Origin: CAMEON01 sp045531965
Lineage (GTDB): Bacteria > Bacillota > Clostridia > Oscillospirales > CAG-272
Length of the DNA: 24,021 bases
NCBI GenBank assembly: GCA_045531965.1
Contig: JAZSFA010000002.1
Span: 1 to 24,021, forward strand
Reading direction: 5' to 3'
A model generated the notes under the pieces. That model searched no databases. It was given only the letters and a program-made list of their open reading frames with translations, and was not told the origin of the DNA. Shown here piece after piece: positions 1 to 8,004 of the stretch (position 1 is its first letter; the number at the start of each line of letters is the position of its first letter). The translations under genes and the position numbers were made by a program.

Positions 1-756
1 GGTATGCTGTTCATGAAGCTGCTCACCAACCGCGCCCAGATGTTTGCCGACGTGCGAACCTACTGGAGCGGTGAGTCTGTCAAGCGTGTGACGGGCTATG
101 AGATGGACGGCAAGGCAAAAGATGCCAACGGTATCATCCACCTCATCAACTCGGGGGCTTGCTGTTTGGACGCTTGCGGTGCCGTCAAGGACGAGAACGG
201 CAACGGCGTCATGAAGCCCTGGTTTGAGATGACCGAGGCCGACATGAAGGCGGTCATGGAGAACACCACCTGGAACTATGCCGATCTTGGCTACTTCCGT
301 GGCGGCGGCTATTCCTCCCGCTTTGAGACCAAGTGCGAAATGCCTGCTACCATGATCCGTCTCAATCTCGTCAAGGGTCTTGGTCCCGTGTTGCAGATCG
401 CGGAAGGCTGGACGGTGGAGCTGCCCGAAGCCGTGTCCGACGCCCTGTGGAAGCGCACCGACTATACCTGGCCCTGCACCTGGTTCGCGCCCCGCTGTGA
501 TGGCAAGGAAGGCTCGCCCTTCAAGACCGCCTACGAGGTCATGAACAACTGGGGTGCCAACCACGGTGCTATCTCCTACGGTCACATCGGCGCAGACCTC
601 ATCACCCTCTGCTCCATGCTCCGCATCCCCGTGTGTATGCACAACGTGGATGAGGACAAGATCTTCCGTCCCGCCGCATGGAATGCCTTCGGCATGGACA
701 AGGAAGGCGCTGACTACAGAGCTTGCGCGAACTTTGGACCGCTGTTTGGAAAATAA
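1..756 (+). CDS. fucI: L-fucose isomerase, C-terminal part (5' end outside window)
   Basis: The reading frame is open from base 1, so the gene starts upstream; about 250 C-terminal residues of a protein that is usually near 590 aa are present. L-fucose isomerase converts L-fucose to L-fuculose in the cytoplasm, the first step of fucose catabolism, and some members also accept D-arabinose. The C-terminal signature is very well conserved: NWGANHGAISYGHIGAD, then LRIPVCMHNVDEDKIFRP, then YRACANFGPL at the end, in the same order as in characterised FucI. The gene ends 90 bp before a strong hairpin terminator, so it is the last gene of its transcript. Together with the GH127 and GH35 enzymes in this window it points to use of plant or host glycans. 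The family call is secure. Substrate preference (fucose or arabinose) cannot be read from this fragment. Confidence 0.96.
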   Translation, partial: GMLFMKLLTNRAQMFADVRTYWSGESVKRVTGYEMDGKAKDANGIIHLINSGACCLDACGAVKDENGNGVMKPWFEMTEADMKAVMENTTWNYADLGYFRGGGYSSRFETKCEMPATMIRLNLVKGLGPVLQIAEGWTVELPEAVSDALWKRTDYTWPCTWFAPRCDGKEGSPFKTAYEVMNNWGANHGAISYGHIGADLITLCSMLRIPVCMHNVDEDKIFRPAAWNAFGMDKEGADYRACANFGPLFGK

Positions 757-846
757 GTCCCTTGAGACGTTGCATTAAATGCATCATGTGAGCTACGCCC
801 AATACGCTTTCCCCTTCCCTGATTGTTTAAATTGCATGAGTTAACC

Positions 847-887
847 AAAAACAACCATAGGTACGAAATACCTATGGTTGTTTTTTT
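847..887. terminator. Bidirectional intrinsic terminator between fucI and the membrane protein
   Basis: A perfect 13-bp stem (851-863 with 869-881) encloses the 5-base loop cgaaa. Seven T residues follow on the plus strand (881-887) and a run of A residues precedes the stem, so it also works as a terminator for minus-strand transcripts. It sits between the convergent 3' ends of fucI and the membrane-protein gene, whose stop codon begins only two bases beyond the T run. Confidence 0.93.
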
Positions 888-888
888 A

Positions 889-1773
889 TCAATAAATCTG
901 GCGAGCCTCGATGGTATCGGCCACCACGCCTATTTTGATGCAAACCTCATAGCCGATCTCACTGTCGCCCGCGGGAATTTGAATCTGCCCCGCAACCAGC
1001 CCGTTAGCTGTTCCCAAGCGAAGGATAAACGGCTCTCCCGTAACTTCAAAGGAAACTGTTTCTCCGTTTTTCAGTTTAAACAACTGTCGATTACCCGCAT
1101 AACCAAGGAGCGCTACCGCGCAACCTGCAAACGCTTTTTTTCGCACCACGGTGATCTTACGGCGCACGTTTGCGTATTCTTGAGCAGAAGCATCGGCATA
1201 GCTTCCGTCAGGTTGCGGCACAAATGTAGAAGGAATTGCGCCATACCCGGCAGTCGAGGCATCCGCACCGTTTGCCAACACGGTATCTTTCTCTTTTTGA
1301 AGATTCAATCCATACTTAACGCCCAAAGCAAATAAAACGATAAGGTATATGTGGATAGCCAGGGAAACCATTAAGGAGATATCGAAGGTCATAAGCACCC
1401 ACAGCAAAAGGAGAAGCGTATCCACGGAAAACAGGACAAGTGCCGTGATCATCCACCCTACTTTTTTCTTAGAAAAGAGATAACACAAAAGGTACGGCAC
1501 AAGAGAAGCAAGGGCAATCACTGCCATGATCACGTAGAAGAGGACGGTTTGATATGTTTCCGTCAGCATCACACCAATGGAGATAAAGATCAACGGCAAA
1601 AAGGCGGAAAAGTAGAAGAAGATGTTCGCAATCAGCATGGTGATGCAGTTGACAACGGATAAAATCAATGTAACGAGCAAAACCAAACGCATATTCTTGT
1701 ATTTGGTTTCGTTCAGCGACATCGCAATCGTAGGCTCAGGATCATGGTAGCGAGGTAACTCAGGTTGGCTCAT
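889..1773 (-). CDS. Hypothetical multi-spanning membrane protein with soluble C-terminal domain
   Basis: The function is not recognised. With the start chosen here the protein has 294 residues. A short hydrophilic N terminus is followed by about five hydrophobic segments (roughly residues 29-50, 52-72, 76-98, 106-127 and 132-152). A Gly/Ala/Ser-rich linker and a soluble C-terminal part of about 105 residues, rich in predicted beta structure, come after. An upstream in-frame ATG at 1785 exists, but the bases GGAG lie directly inside it and six bases before the ATG at 1773, so they serve as the ribosome binding site for the later start. It is the last gene of the minus-strand cluster but is separated from the RCC1 gene by about 230 bp with its own candidate promoter. 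No family was recognised from motifs. Confidence 0.8.
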   Translation of the reverse strand: MSQPELPRYHDPEPTIAMSLNETKYKNMRLVLLVTLILSVVNCITMLIANIFFYFSAFLPLIFISIGVMLTETYQTVLFYVIMAVIALASLVPYLLCYLFSKKKVGWMITALVLFSVDTLLLLLWVLMTFDISLMVSLAIHIYLIVLFALGVKYGLNLQKEKDTVLANGADASTAGYGAIPSTFVPQPDGSYADASAQEYANVRRKITVVRKKAFAGCAVALLGYAGNRQLFKLKNGETVSFEVTGEPFILRLGTANGLVAGQIQIPAGDSEIGYEVCIKIGVVADTIEARQIY

Positions 1774-2006
1774 AACATTCTCCATTCCGCCGCTCTGCGG
1801 CTACATAATACTTTCTGAAATTCGACTATGCCGTCAGGCAAAACAGCTGAGTCCATTTGGGGTGAAAATTACGCGTGAAACAGTTCTCGTGGGTTAGGAT
1901 AGCTCCATTTTCATGCCGGACTCCTTTATGACATATTCCGAAGGTCTTTATAATATATGACGCTTTTTTTCTCACAATCTTACAGCCGTGGCAATTTTTT
2001 TACATA
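1774..2006 (-). other. Intergenic leader between RCC1 gene and membrane protein, with short uORF
   Basis: There is no full gene here. Read on the minus strand, a candidate promoter lies at 1950-1977. An AAAGGAG box followed six bases later by ATG (1914) opens a six-codon ORF, M-K-M-E-L-S-stop, ending at 1894. Right after its stop comes a sequence similar to the one right after the stop of the LRR gene at 8005 (gaaacagttc and gggttagg, 14-15 bases apart on the plus strand at both sites). It may be a leader peptide or the eroded 3' end of a lost gene. Confidence 0.4.
1950..1977 (-). promoter_or_regulatory. Candidate sigma-A promoter for the membrane-protein gene
   Basis: On the minus strand TTGTGA (1972-1977) is followed after 16 bp by TATTAT (1950-1955). 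It would start a transcript near 1943, leaving a leader of about 170 nt before the ATG at 1773. The match is moderate and rests on hexamers and spacing only. Confidence 0.45.
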
Positions 2007-5000
2007 TCAATTAACACGAATTAACCTTCCGTCACTTGTCAGGGCGATCAACCGATATTCTCTTGCAAAAACCGCAACCACATCGGACAGCTTGGAAATT
2101 CTGTCCTTAAACTCCCCTGTACCGCCATACGCGGAAACACTGCCATCCGCGTTGATACAAATTGTTGCCTCAGGCAGACATGTCACAGAAACGACAGGCT
2201 GTGTTTGTGTGATGTGACATTGTCCCCAACGGTTGTCACCTACTGCTATCACCTGTCCGTTCGACGTTAGACCAACAGTATGGTATTCTCCGCAAGCAAT
2301 CATCACGATATCCTGCCAATGATCTACGTCACATTGTCCAAAAGTTTGATCGCCCACAGCGAGCACCCGATGATCTCGGGTTAATGCCACGGAATGCCTG
2401 TGACCGCAAGCAACCATCATAACCTCTTGCCAGTCTTTCGTATCGCACTGACCGCAGGAATGATCACCAACAGCCACCACACAGTCTTCTTCCGTGATCG
2501 CAAGGGTATGGTTGACACCACAAACCACAGCACGGAAGCCCTTGGCGTCTTCTTGACTCACCTTCATTCCGTCTTTACTTTCCAAAATCAGAGTTTCCAT
2601 AGTGGATACACTTTGCGCCTCGGGAACTTTTCCAAAAGCTGTCAGTTTGCCATCGGCTGTCACCGTCACCGCATGATGCAGTCCTGCAGAAACCCAACGG
2701 CAGTTACCTGCTTTCAATATATCCGAGGAAAGCTTGCCCAAAGAATCCATGACTGAAACCGCATGATCGTCGGTTTGATAGTAGCATTGACGCAAGCTGA
2801 GTCCTACACAGCCCTGTAATTCTCGAGCCATCATATCCCACGGAAGGTCGGCATCGACTCTTGTCATGGTTCCAAAGGAAAGAGAGGGGGTATACAGCGA
2901 AAACTCCACAGGCAGGACCGTAGCTTTTTCTTCTTCGTCATACACCGTGGCAAAACGACCATCTGATAAAACAAAAAGTTGTCGGTTTCCGCAAATCTTC
3001 ATGGCATATACAGCGGCAGGAAGAGCTAACATGCCCTTTCGACGTCCTGCGGAGACCACGTGCCCATCCGCCGTGAGACCAACCGTCATCCCGCCAAACG
3101 CGCCAATGGCGATGATCTGTTTCCAAGAAGAAACCTCACATTCCCCATGATCGTTTTTACCTGTGGCAACCACAGTACCGTCCTGTTTCAGTCCCACCGT
3201 ATGGGTTCCAGAAGCGGCAACATCGATCACATGGCGCCATGAGTCTGTTCTGCATTGACCGTATGTGTTTTTTCCAACAGCCAACACCGTACCGTCATGA
3301 CGCAATCCGCAAGTCATTTCCTGGGCGCAGACAATGTGCTTAACGTCTGTCCAAAGTCCTGTGTGGCACGGGTTGTTACGGAGGGTATACAAATGCGTCT
3401 TTGCCGCATCCTCGCGGTTACGGCTGCCTGTTGCCAAAACCCGCCCGTCTTCCGTCAGACCGACCGTATGACGATCTCCGACAGCCACGGCAACAATATT
3501 TTTCCAGGCGTTGGTATCGCAGCGCCCATCTTCATTCTCGCCGTAAGCATGTACCGTACCATCTTTCAGTAGAATCACCGTATGATCCTTTCCAAGCGCA
3601 ATTCCGTTAACCGCACCATTCGATGTATCCATGCGTATAGGTAGCGTTTCCCAAACACCGACTTTGCTGTTATAAATACCTGCGTTCCCCTGACGATCTA
3701 CCGCGGCTGTCCGATGACGGCAAGAGACCAAAACAGCTTCCGGATGCGTGGGGACTTCTTGCATCAATGTGGCTGTTGCTTGGGGTTCTAAGGGGAGTCG
3801 CATCCAACGTCCGTCCATATTTATCAGCATTATTTCAGTGTCGCTGCAAGTAATTCTGTCACTACACAGCTGATGGAAACGACGGAGATTTTCCAAGCAC
3901 TTGAAAGTGCGATTTACCTGCCCGATATAAACCGGAGAATCACCGGCTTGACCGGATGTTTCCTTTATTTCTCCCGCCGTTTCATGATTTTCTGTGAAAT
4001 CTTCTTGGGCTTCAGCGGGGGCACTTTCCTTATCCGCCCGATCAGCCGAATAGGTAAAGATCCCAAAGCCATCCAACTGGTTCAGATCTCGGAACAGCAC
4101 AAAGGCAGAAGCAGAAGCACATTGACCGTCCAAATCCAATCCTTCTGCCATGACCTGACCGTACCTATCCACCGTAGCCAGGTGTTCCCGTCCGCATTTG
4201 AGCGCAAGTATATCCGTCATCCACTGTGTATGGAAAGGTTCATACCCTGTAGACTCGGCTTTTTCCCAATCCATGACAGCATGTCCCACCTCATCAGGGG
4301 TAAGACTTTGCCCCTTGCCACTTAAATGCTGTCCCGCGGTCAGCACATGACCGTCCGCTGTAAGCGCCGCCGTGAACGTGCGCCCGCAAGAGACAGAAAC
4401 CACATTCTTCCATTCCCAGGTATCGCATTGTCCAAATTGATTTTTTCCTTCGGCAAGCACGTGACCGCCATAGCAGAGCGCAACCGTAAAGCCGTCTCCC
4501 GCGGCGATCGAGCGAACGCCGCGCCAAGTCTGATAAGCGGTAAGGCACCCGTTTTCATCACGTGGCTCACAAGTATGATCTCCTACGGCTACAACACTGC
4601 CATCTTTTCTGAGTCCAACCATATGATGCTCGGACAGCACAAGATCAACAAGATCTCGCCACTCGGTCATGTCCAGTTTTTCTACGTCGAAAGGTAATTG
4701 TTTTCCCGAAACGACAATATGGCCGTCACGGGCAACGCCTACTGTATATGTATCTGTACAACGGAGAAGCCGAATGTCCCGCCATTCAGACACATACCCT
4801 TGCCCATGCAGATTCCACCCCGCAAATTCCACGTGTCCATCTTCGCAAAGCCCCAGGGAATGATATTTCCCCGTTTGAATATCTTTGATATGACGCCAAT
4901 CCTTCACGTGACAACAGCCATTGACGTTATTACCTTCCGCGCTGACCGTACCGTCGGGATGAAGGGCGAGAAGATGTGCGCTGCCACAGCTGAGGGCACA

Positions 5001-6083
5001 TACATCCTTCCACCCCTTGACGTGTCTGAGCCCTGCCGTGCAACTCACGTGTCCGTCAGCCTGAATGCAAGCGGTAAGACGTTCGCCGCAAACGATTCTT
5101 CGACTGTGGCGCGCGGCTTCGGTCAAGCGTTGCTGGTAAAACTTTTCCCAACGCTCTTTTTTACGCTCGGCCTCCCGACGGCGGGTGCTGAAATCTTCAA
5201 AGCTGTCAAACAAAGCCCCCCAACGCCGAGTAGAACATTGACCGTAATCATTATTCCCCAAAGTTATGACTTGTCCGCTACGGCAAAGAAGTGCCAGATG
5301 AGCGGGCCCCGCGGCGCAAGCCGTATAGTCTTTCCCCATGAGTCCTGCCTTTTTTACATCTTCCTGATGGGTTGAGAGGATCTGTCCTTGGGCAGTAATG
5401 CCTACGATGCCTCGTGCAGAAGCAGACACGTAAACCAGATTACGCCAACGTTTGGCTTTGGCAGGAAGATGGGCAGTAGACATCAAACGACCTTCGCCAT
5501 ACGTGATCGCATAAATATGATGCCCTTCCTCATCCGAAAAAACGCCGGAGACCTGTTCCCAGTTTTCCACCGCCTGGTGCAGAAGCTTGGTACCGCCCGC
5601 CATTTTCAGACGTCCGTCCTGCCTTAGTCCGACTGTAAATCTTTTGCCGCAACAGACATCCACCATATCACTCCACGAGGAGGTTTGACATTGACCGTAT
5701 CGGTTGCTCCCTGAGGTCATGACCTGACCGTTACCGATCAGCGCCGCGGCATGGGTTTGACCGCAAGAAATCACGGTAACACACGCCCAACTTTGCGTAT
5801 CGATCCCATGATCATGACTTCGCCCGGCAGACAAAACCGTCCCGTCCCGGCAGAGACCCAGAATATAGTCCGGACCGCAAAACACCGACAACAGATCCTG
5901 CCACTCCGCAGCTTGTTTCTGTCCCCAGCGATTTTCGCCCGCATAATGGATATTACCTTTTTCATCCAGACCGACGGTAAATCCGGTTCCGCAACCGATG
6001 ATCCCTCGGCGCACGTGGATTCGATCCCTTCGTCCGTAACTGCCGTAAGCAGTCTCGGCGGTAAAGGCTGTCATGAGGTTCAT
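2007..6083 (-). CDS. Giant RCC1-repeat (beta-propeller) protein, 1358 aa
   Basis: Almost the whole protein is made of RCC1-type repeats of about 38-40 residues with the pattern V-x-CG-x-x-HTVGL-x-x-DG-V-x-A-x-G-x-N-x-x-GQC-x-x-W, for example near the C terminus VMIACGEYHTVGLTSNGQV. I count about 26-28 repeats, enough for roughly four seven-bladed propellers, against seven repeats in eukaryotic RCC1. Two interruptions are visible: a charged Arg/Lys/Glu helix around residues 290-330 and an acidic Glu/Ser/Thr-rich linker around 680-710. There is no signal peptide, membrane segment or sorting motif, so it is probably cytoplasmic. The start is supported by an in-frame TGA three codons upstream of the ATG; a weak AGGG lies about 11 bases before it. 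It follows the GH127 gene by 28 bp, which suggests cotranscription. RCC1 propellers are usually protein-binding scaffolds. The partner and role here are unknown. Confidence 0.92.
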   Translation of the reverse strand: MNLMTAFTAETAYGSYGRRDRIHVRRGIIGCGTGFTVGLDEKGNIHYAGENRWGQKQAAEWQDLLSVFCGPDYILGLCRDGTVLSAGRSHDHGIDTQSWACVTVISCGQTHAAALIGNGQVMTSGSNRYGQCQTSSWSDMVDVCCGKRFTVGLRQDGRLKMAGGTKLLHQAVENWEQVSGVFSDEEGHHIYAITYGEGRLMSTAHLPAKAKRWRNLVYVSASARGIVGITAQGQILSTHQEDVKKAGLMGKDYTACAAGPAHLALLCRSGQVITLGNNDYGQCSTRRWGALFDSFEDFSTRRREAERKKERWEKFYQQRLTEAARHSRRIVCGERLTACIQADGHVSCTAGLRHVKGWKDVCALSCGSAHLLALHPDGTVSAEGNNVNGCCHVKDWRHIKDIQTGKYHSLGLCEDGHVEFAGWNLHGQGYVSEWRDIRLLRCTDTYTVGVARDGHIVVSGKQLPFDVEKLDMTEWRDLVDLVLSEHHMVGLRKDGSVVAVGDHTCEPRDENGCLTAYQTWRGVRSIAAGDGFTVALCYGGHVLAEGKNQFGQCDTWEWKNVVSVSCGRTFTAALTADGHVLTAGQHLSGKGQSLTPDEVGHAVMDWEKAESTGYEPFHTQWMTDILALKCGREHLATVDRYGQVMAEGLDLDGQCASASAFVLFRDLNQLDGFGIFTYSADRADKESAPAEAQEDFTENHETAGEIKETSGQAGDSPVYIGQVNRTFKCLENLRRFHQLCSDRITCSDTEIMLINMDGRWMRLPLEPQATATLMQEVPTHPEAVLVSCRHRTAAVDRQGNAGIYNSKVGVWETLPIRMDTSNGAVNGIALGKDHTVILLKDGTVHAYGENEDGRCDTNAWKNIVAVAVGDRHTVGLTEDGRVLATGSRNREDAAKTHLYTLRNNPCHTGLWTDVKHIVCAQEMTCGLRHDGTVLAVGKNTYGQCRTDSWRHVIDVAASGTHTVGLKQDGTVVATGKNDHGECEVSSWKQIIAIGAFGGMTVGLTADGHVVSAGRRKGMLALPAAVYAMKICGNRQLFVLSDGRFATVYDEEEKATVLPVEFSLYTPSLSFGTMTRVDADLPWDMMARELQGCVGLSLRQCYYQTDDHAVSVMDSLGKLSSDILKAGNCRWVSAGLHHAVTVTADGKLTAFGKVPEAQSVSTMETLILESKDGMKVSQEDAKGFRAVVCGVNHTLAITEEDCVVAVGDHSCGQCDTKDWQEVMMVACGHRHSVALTRDHRVLAVGDQTFGQCDVDHWQDIVMIACGEYHTVGLTSNGQVIAVGDNRWGQCHITQTQPVVSVTCLPEATICINADGSVSAYGGTGEFKDRISKLSDVVAVFAREYRLIALTSDGRLIRVN

Positions 6084-6111
6084 AAATGATCAGCGCCCTA
6101 CGGGCTTCCTT

Positions 6112-7947
6112 TCATGGATTTTTCTGCCGGTTTATGGGCAACCATGCGGCAAACGTGCCACCGTCCCAAGCGTTACCCGCAGACATATAGTCGTTGAGTC
6201 GTATTTCCTGCCCTGCCATGGTCACAGCCATGCTGACGTAACCGCCGTAGCGAGGGGCTTCGATACGGTAATCCGTGATCTCTCCGTCTTTGACGGGCGT
6301 CAGCGGATCAATGCCGTCGCGGCTGTCCCGCGCAAGTAAAAGCGAGCCGTAGGTAAAGGCTATATAATCATCCCCTGCGCGGTCGGAGCCATGGGGGGCA
6401 TCCTGCTTGACCAAAGGAATATCAAAGCCAATCAGCCACGAAAGACCTTCGGTCAGATTCCCCGCCAAGCGGAGATAGGTGCCCGGGACACCTTCGCATT
6501 TTTGGGTGGGATCGTCCTCAAAAAAGGCAGTAAAGCCCTCGGCAAAGGCAGGGACACGAAGGGAGAGGACAAAGGTTTCGGGTGCGGGTCCCTTGATCTC
6601 TGCCACTTTCAGGCGAACCATCCCCATGCGCGGGTACTCAGAGATCATCTCAAGGGTGACCGAACCACTCTCGGTGGGAACACTCACGGTGCAGGTCTCG
6701 TAGAGATTGATCGCAACACCGTCAGCGGTTTTCATCACCGCAAGGTAGGGCGCCATCCCCAGTCCCGTGGGGCCGTTGGCAGTACAGCAGGATAGATCAA
6801 AGCCCTTGATGTTGAAGGAATAATTGACCTTGGGGTTTCGGGCACCGTTAAAGCGAGGGAAATATTCAAAAAACGCGCCGTCGGGGCGGATAGCCCCCAA
6901 AATGGCGTTATAAAGACTTTGTTCCAAGGCATCGGCATATTTCACTTCCCCGGTCAGACAAAGGAGACGGAAAGACAGCCTCATCCAATAGACGGTGACA
7001 CAGGTCTCCATCATCAGGTCGATGGCAGGGTTGGTCTGTTCATAGCGGGTATGATTCCATTGTTCTCCCGTGCCGGGTCCCAGATTGAAGGGCGCATCCG
7101 CGCCACCCGAGCCAAGCAAGGTGATCTCCTCCTCCTTGACCTTGTCCCAAAATTGTTTGACCGTCGCCAAGCCATCGCTGCTATTCACAGCGCGGTCATA
7201 TTCGCACAGTCCTTCAAAGCAGGACATCATTTCATAGGCTTTGGCAATACTTTCCCGAGCTACGCCGTTCCAGCCGATATCCTTGGGAGACTTCCCCGCT
7301 CGGATCGCCTCAAAAATGTTTTCACGGGCGCAACAGCCGCTTTCCACAATGTAGCGTCCCAGCGCCAAAGCGGCAGGCTCCCCTGTCAAGTGGTAGACCC
7401 GCATAACGGGCTCTAAGATGGAGGAGGACTCAATCCCGCAAAAAGCCCAGCCTGTTTCGGTAATGGGGGTTTTGGGCGGCAGACCCACCTGTCCCTCGGT
7501 ATAGACCACCAAACAGCGGGCGGCTTCCAACGCACGGTCACACCCGGTCAGCTCATAGTAAGACAGCAAGCCCATCAGCACGTATTTACGCTCCCACAGA
7601 TCAGAGCCGTTGCTCCCTTTAGGTTGGGTGTGGACGGGGCAAGTGCTGATGCATCCGTCGGGAGTCTGGAGGCTCATCATATCCTCGGCGGCGCGGTCAA
7701 TGACAGCGCGCAGCTCACGGTCTTCCGTCACACCGCAGATGAGGCAGGCGGCGCGCATGAGCTTGCCCCAGAACTCACCCGTGGCGAACATATCCATGGT
7801 GTTTCTGAAATAGTCAGCCAAGGCGTAAAAATCTATTTTTTTGAGGGTGCCTTCGGTGATCAGCTTGATCTTATCGGCAAGGATGCCTTGGATCTGCACC
7901 GAGGCGGGCGGGAGCGGGAACAGCTTATCACGTTTTTGGGGAAGCAT
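6112..7947 (-). CDS. GH127-type beta-L-arabinofuranosidase-like glycoside hydrolase (DUF1680)
   Basis: The 611-residue protein belongs to the GH127/DUF1680 superfamily, whose characterised members remove beta-L-arabinofuranose with a zinc-bound cysteine nucleophile. In the Bifidobacterium enzyme HypBA1 the zinc site is Glu338, Cys340, Cys417 and Cys418, with Glu322 as acid/base. Here the matching E-T-C is Glu314/Cys316 in LMMETCVTVYW, the Cys pair is Cys387-Cys388 in LSCCTANGPTGL, and GTGEQW gives Glu295 as the likely acid/base, so the active site looks intact. There is no signal peptide, so it should act in the cytoplasm on imported oligosaccharides. The start is fixed by GGAGGT (7953-7958 on the plus strand) five bases before the ATG. 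It lies between the LRR and RCC1 genes, 57 and 28 bp away. Exact substrate is uncertain because related GH families share this fold. Confidence 0.9.
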   Translation of the reverse strand: MLPQKRDKLFPLPPASVQIQGILADKIKLITEGTLKKIDFYALADYFRNTMDMFATGEFWGKLMRAACLICGVTEDRELRAVIDRAAEDMMSLQTPDGCISTCPVHTQPKGSNGSDLWERKYVLMGLLSYYELTGCDRALEAARCLVVYTEGQVGLPPKTPITETGWAFCGIESSSILEPVMRVYHLTGEPAALALGRYIVESGCCARENIFEAIRAGKSPKDIGWNGVARESIAKAYEMMSCFEGLCEYDRAVNSSDGLATVKQFWDKVKEEEITLLGSGGADAPFNLGPGTGEQWNHTRYEQTNPAIDLMMETCVTVYWMRLSFRLLCLTGEVKYADALEQSLYNAILGAIRPDGAFFEYFPRFNGARNPKVNYSFNIKGFDLSCCTANGPTGLGMAPYLAVMKTADGVAINLYETCTVSVPTESGSVTLEMISEYPRMGMVRLKVAEIKGPAPETFVLSLRVPAFAEGFTAFFEDDPTQKCEGVPGTYLRLAGNLTEGLSWLIGFDIPLVKQDAPHGSDRAGDDYIAFTYGSLLLARDSRDGIDPLTPVKDGEITDYRIEAPRYGGYVSMAVTMAGQEIRLNDYMSAGNAWDGGTFAAWLPINRQKNP

Positions 7948-7952
7948 GATGC

Positions 7953-7958
7953 ACCTCC
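7953..7958 (-). promoter_or_regulatory. Ribosome binding site of the GH127 gene
   Basis: GGAGGT on the minus strand, separated by five bases (gcatc) from the ATG at 7947. It decides the start codon. Confidence 0.85.
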
Positions 7959-7983
7959 GAATTTCAGAATGAGGGGAAGTTGA

Positions 7984-7999
7984 GCGGAAACAGTTCCGC
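7984..7999 (-). repeat. Short hairpin after the LRR gene stop codon
   Basis: A perfect 6-bp inverted repeat (gcggaa / ttccgc) with a 4-base loop lies five bases after the LRR gene's stop codon. No T run follows, so it is at best a weak attenuator or an RNA-stability element between two genes of the same transcript. A related but imperfect copy is found at 1877-1898. Confidence 0.4.
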
Positions 8000-8004
8000 A
8001 GGGG

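Noticed and set aside
4698..5375. Plus-strand open frame (225 codons) inside the RCC1 gene
   Set aside because: It is antisense to in-frame RCC1 repeats, and several other shadow frames of the same kind run through this gene.
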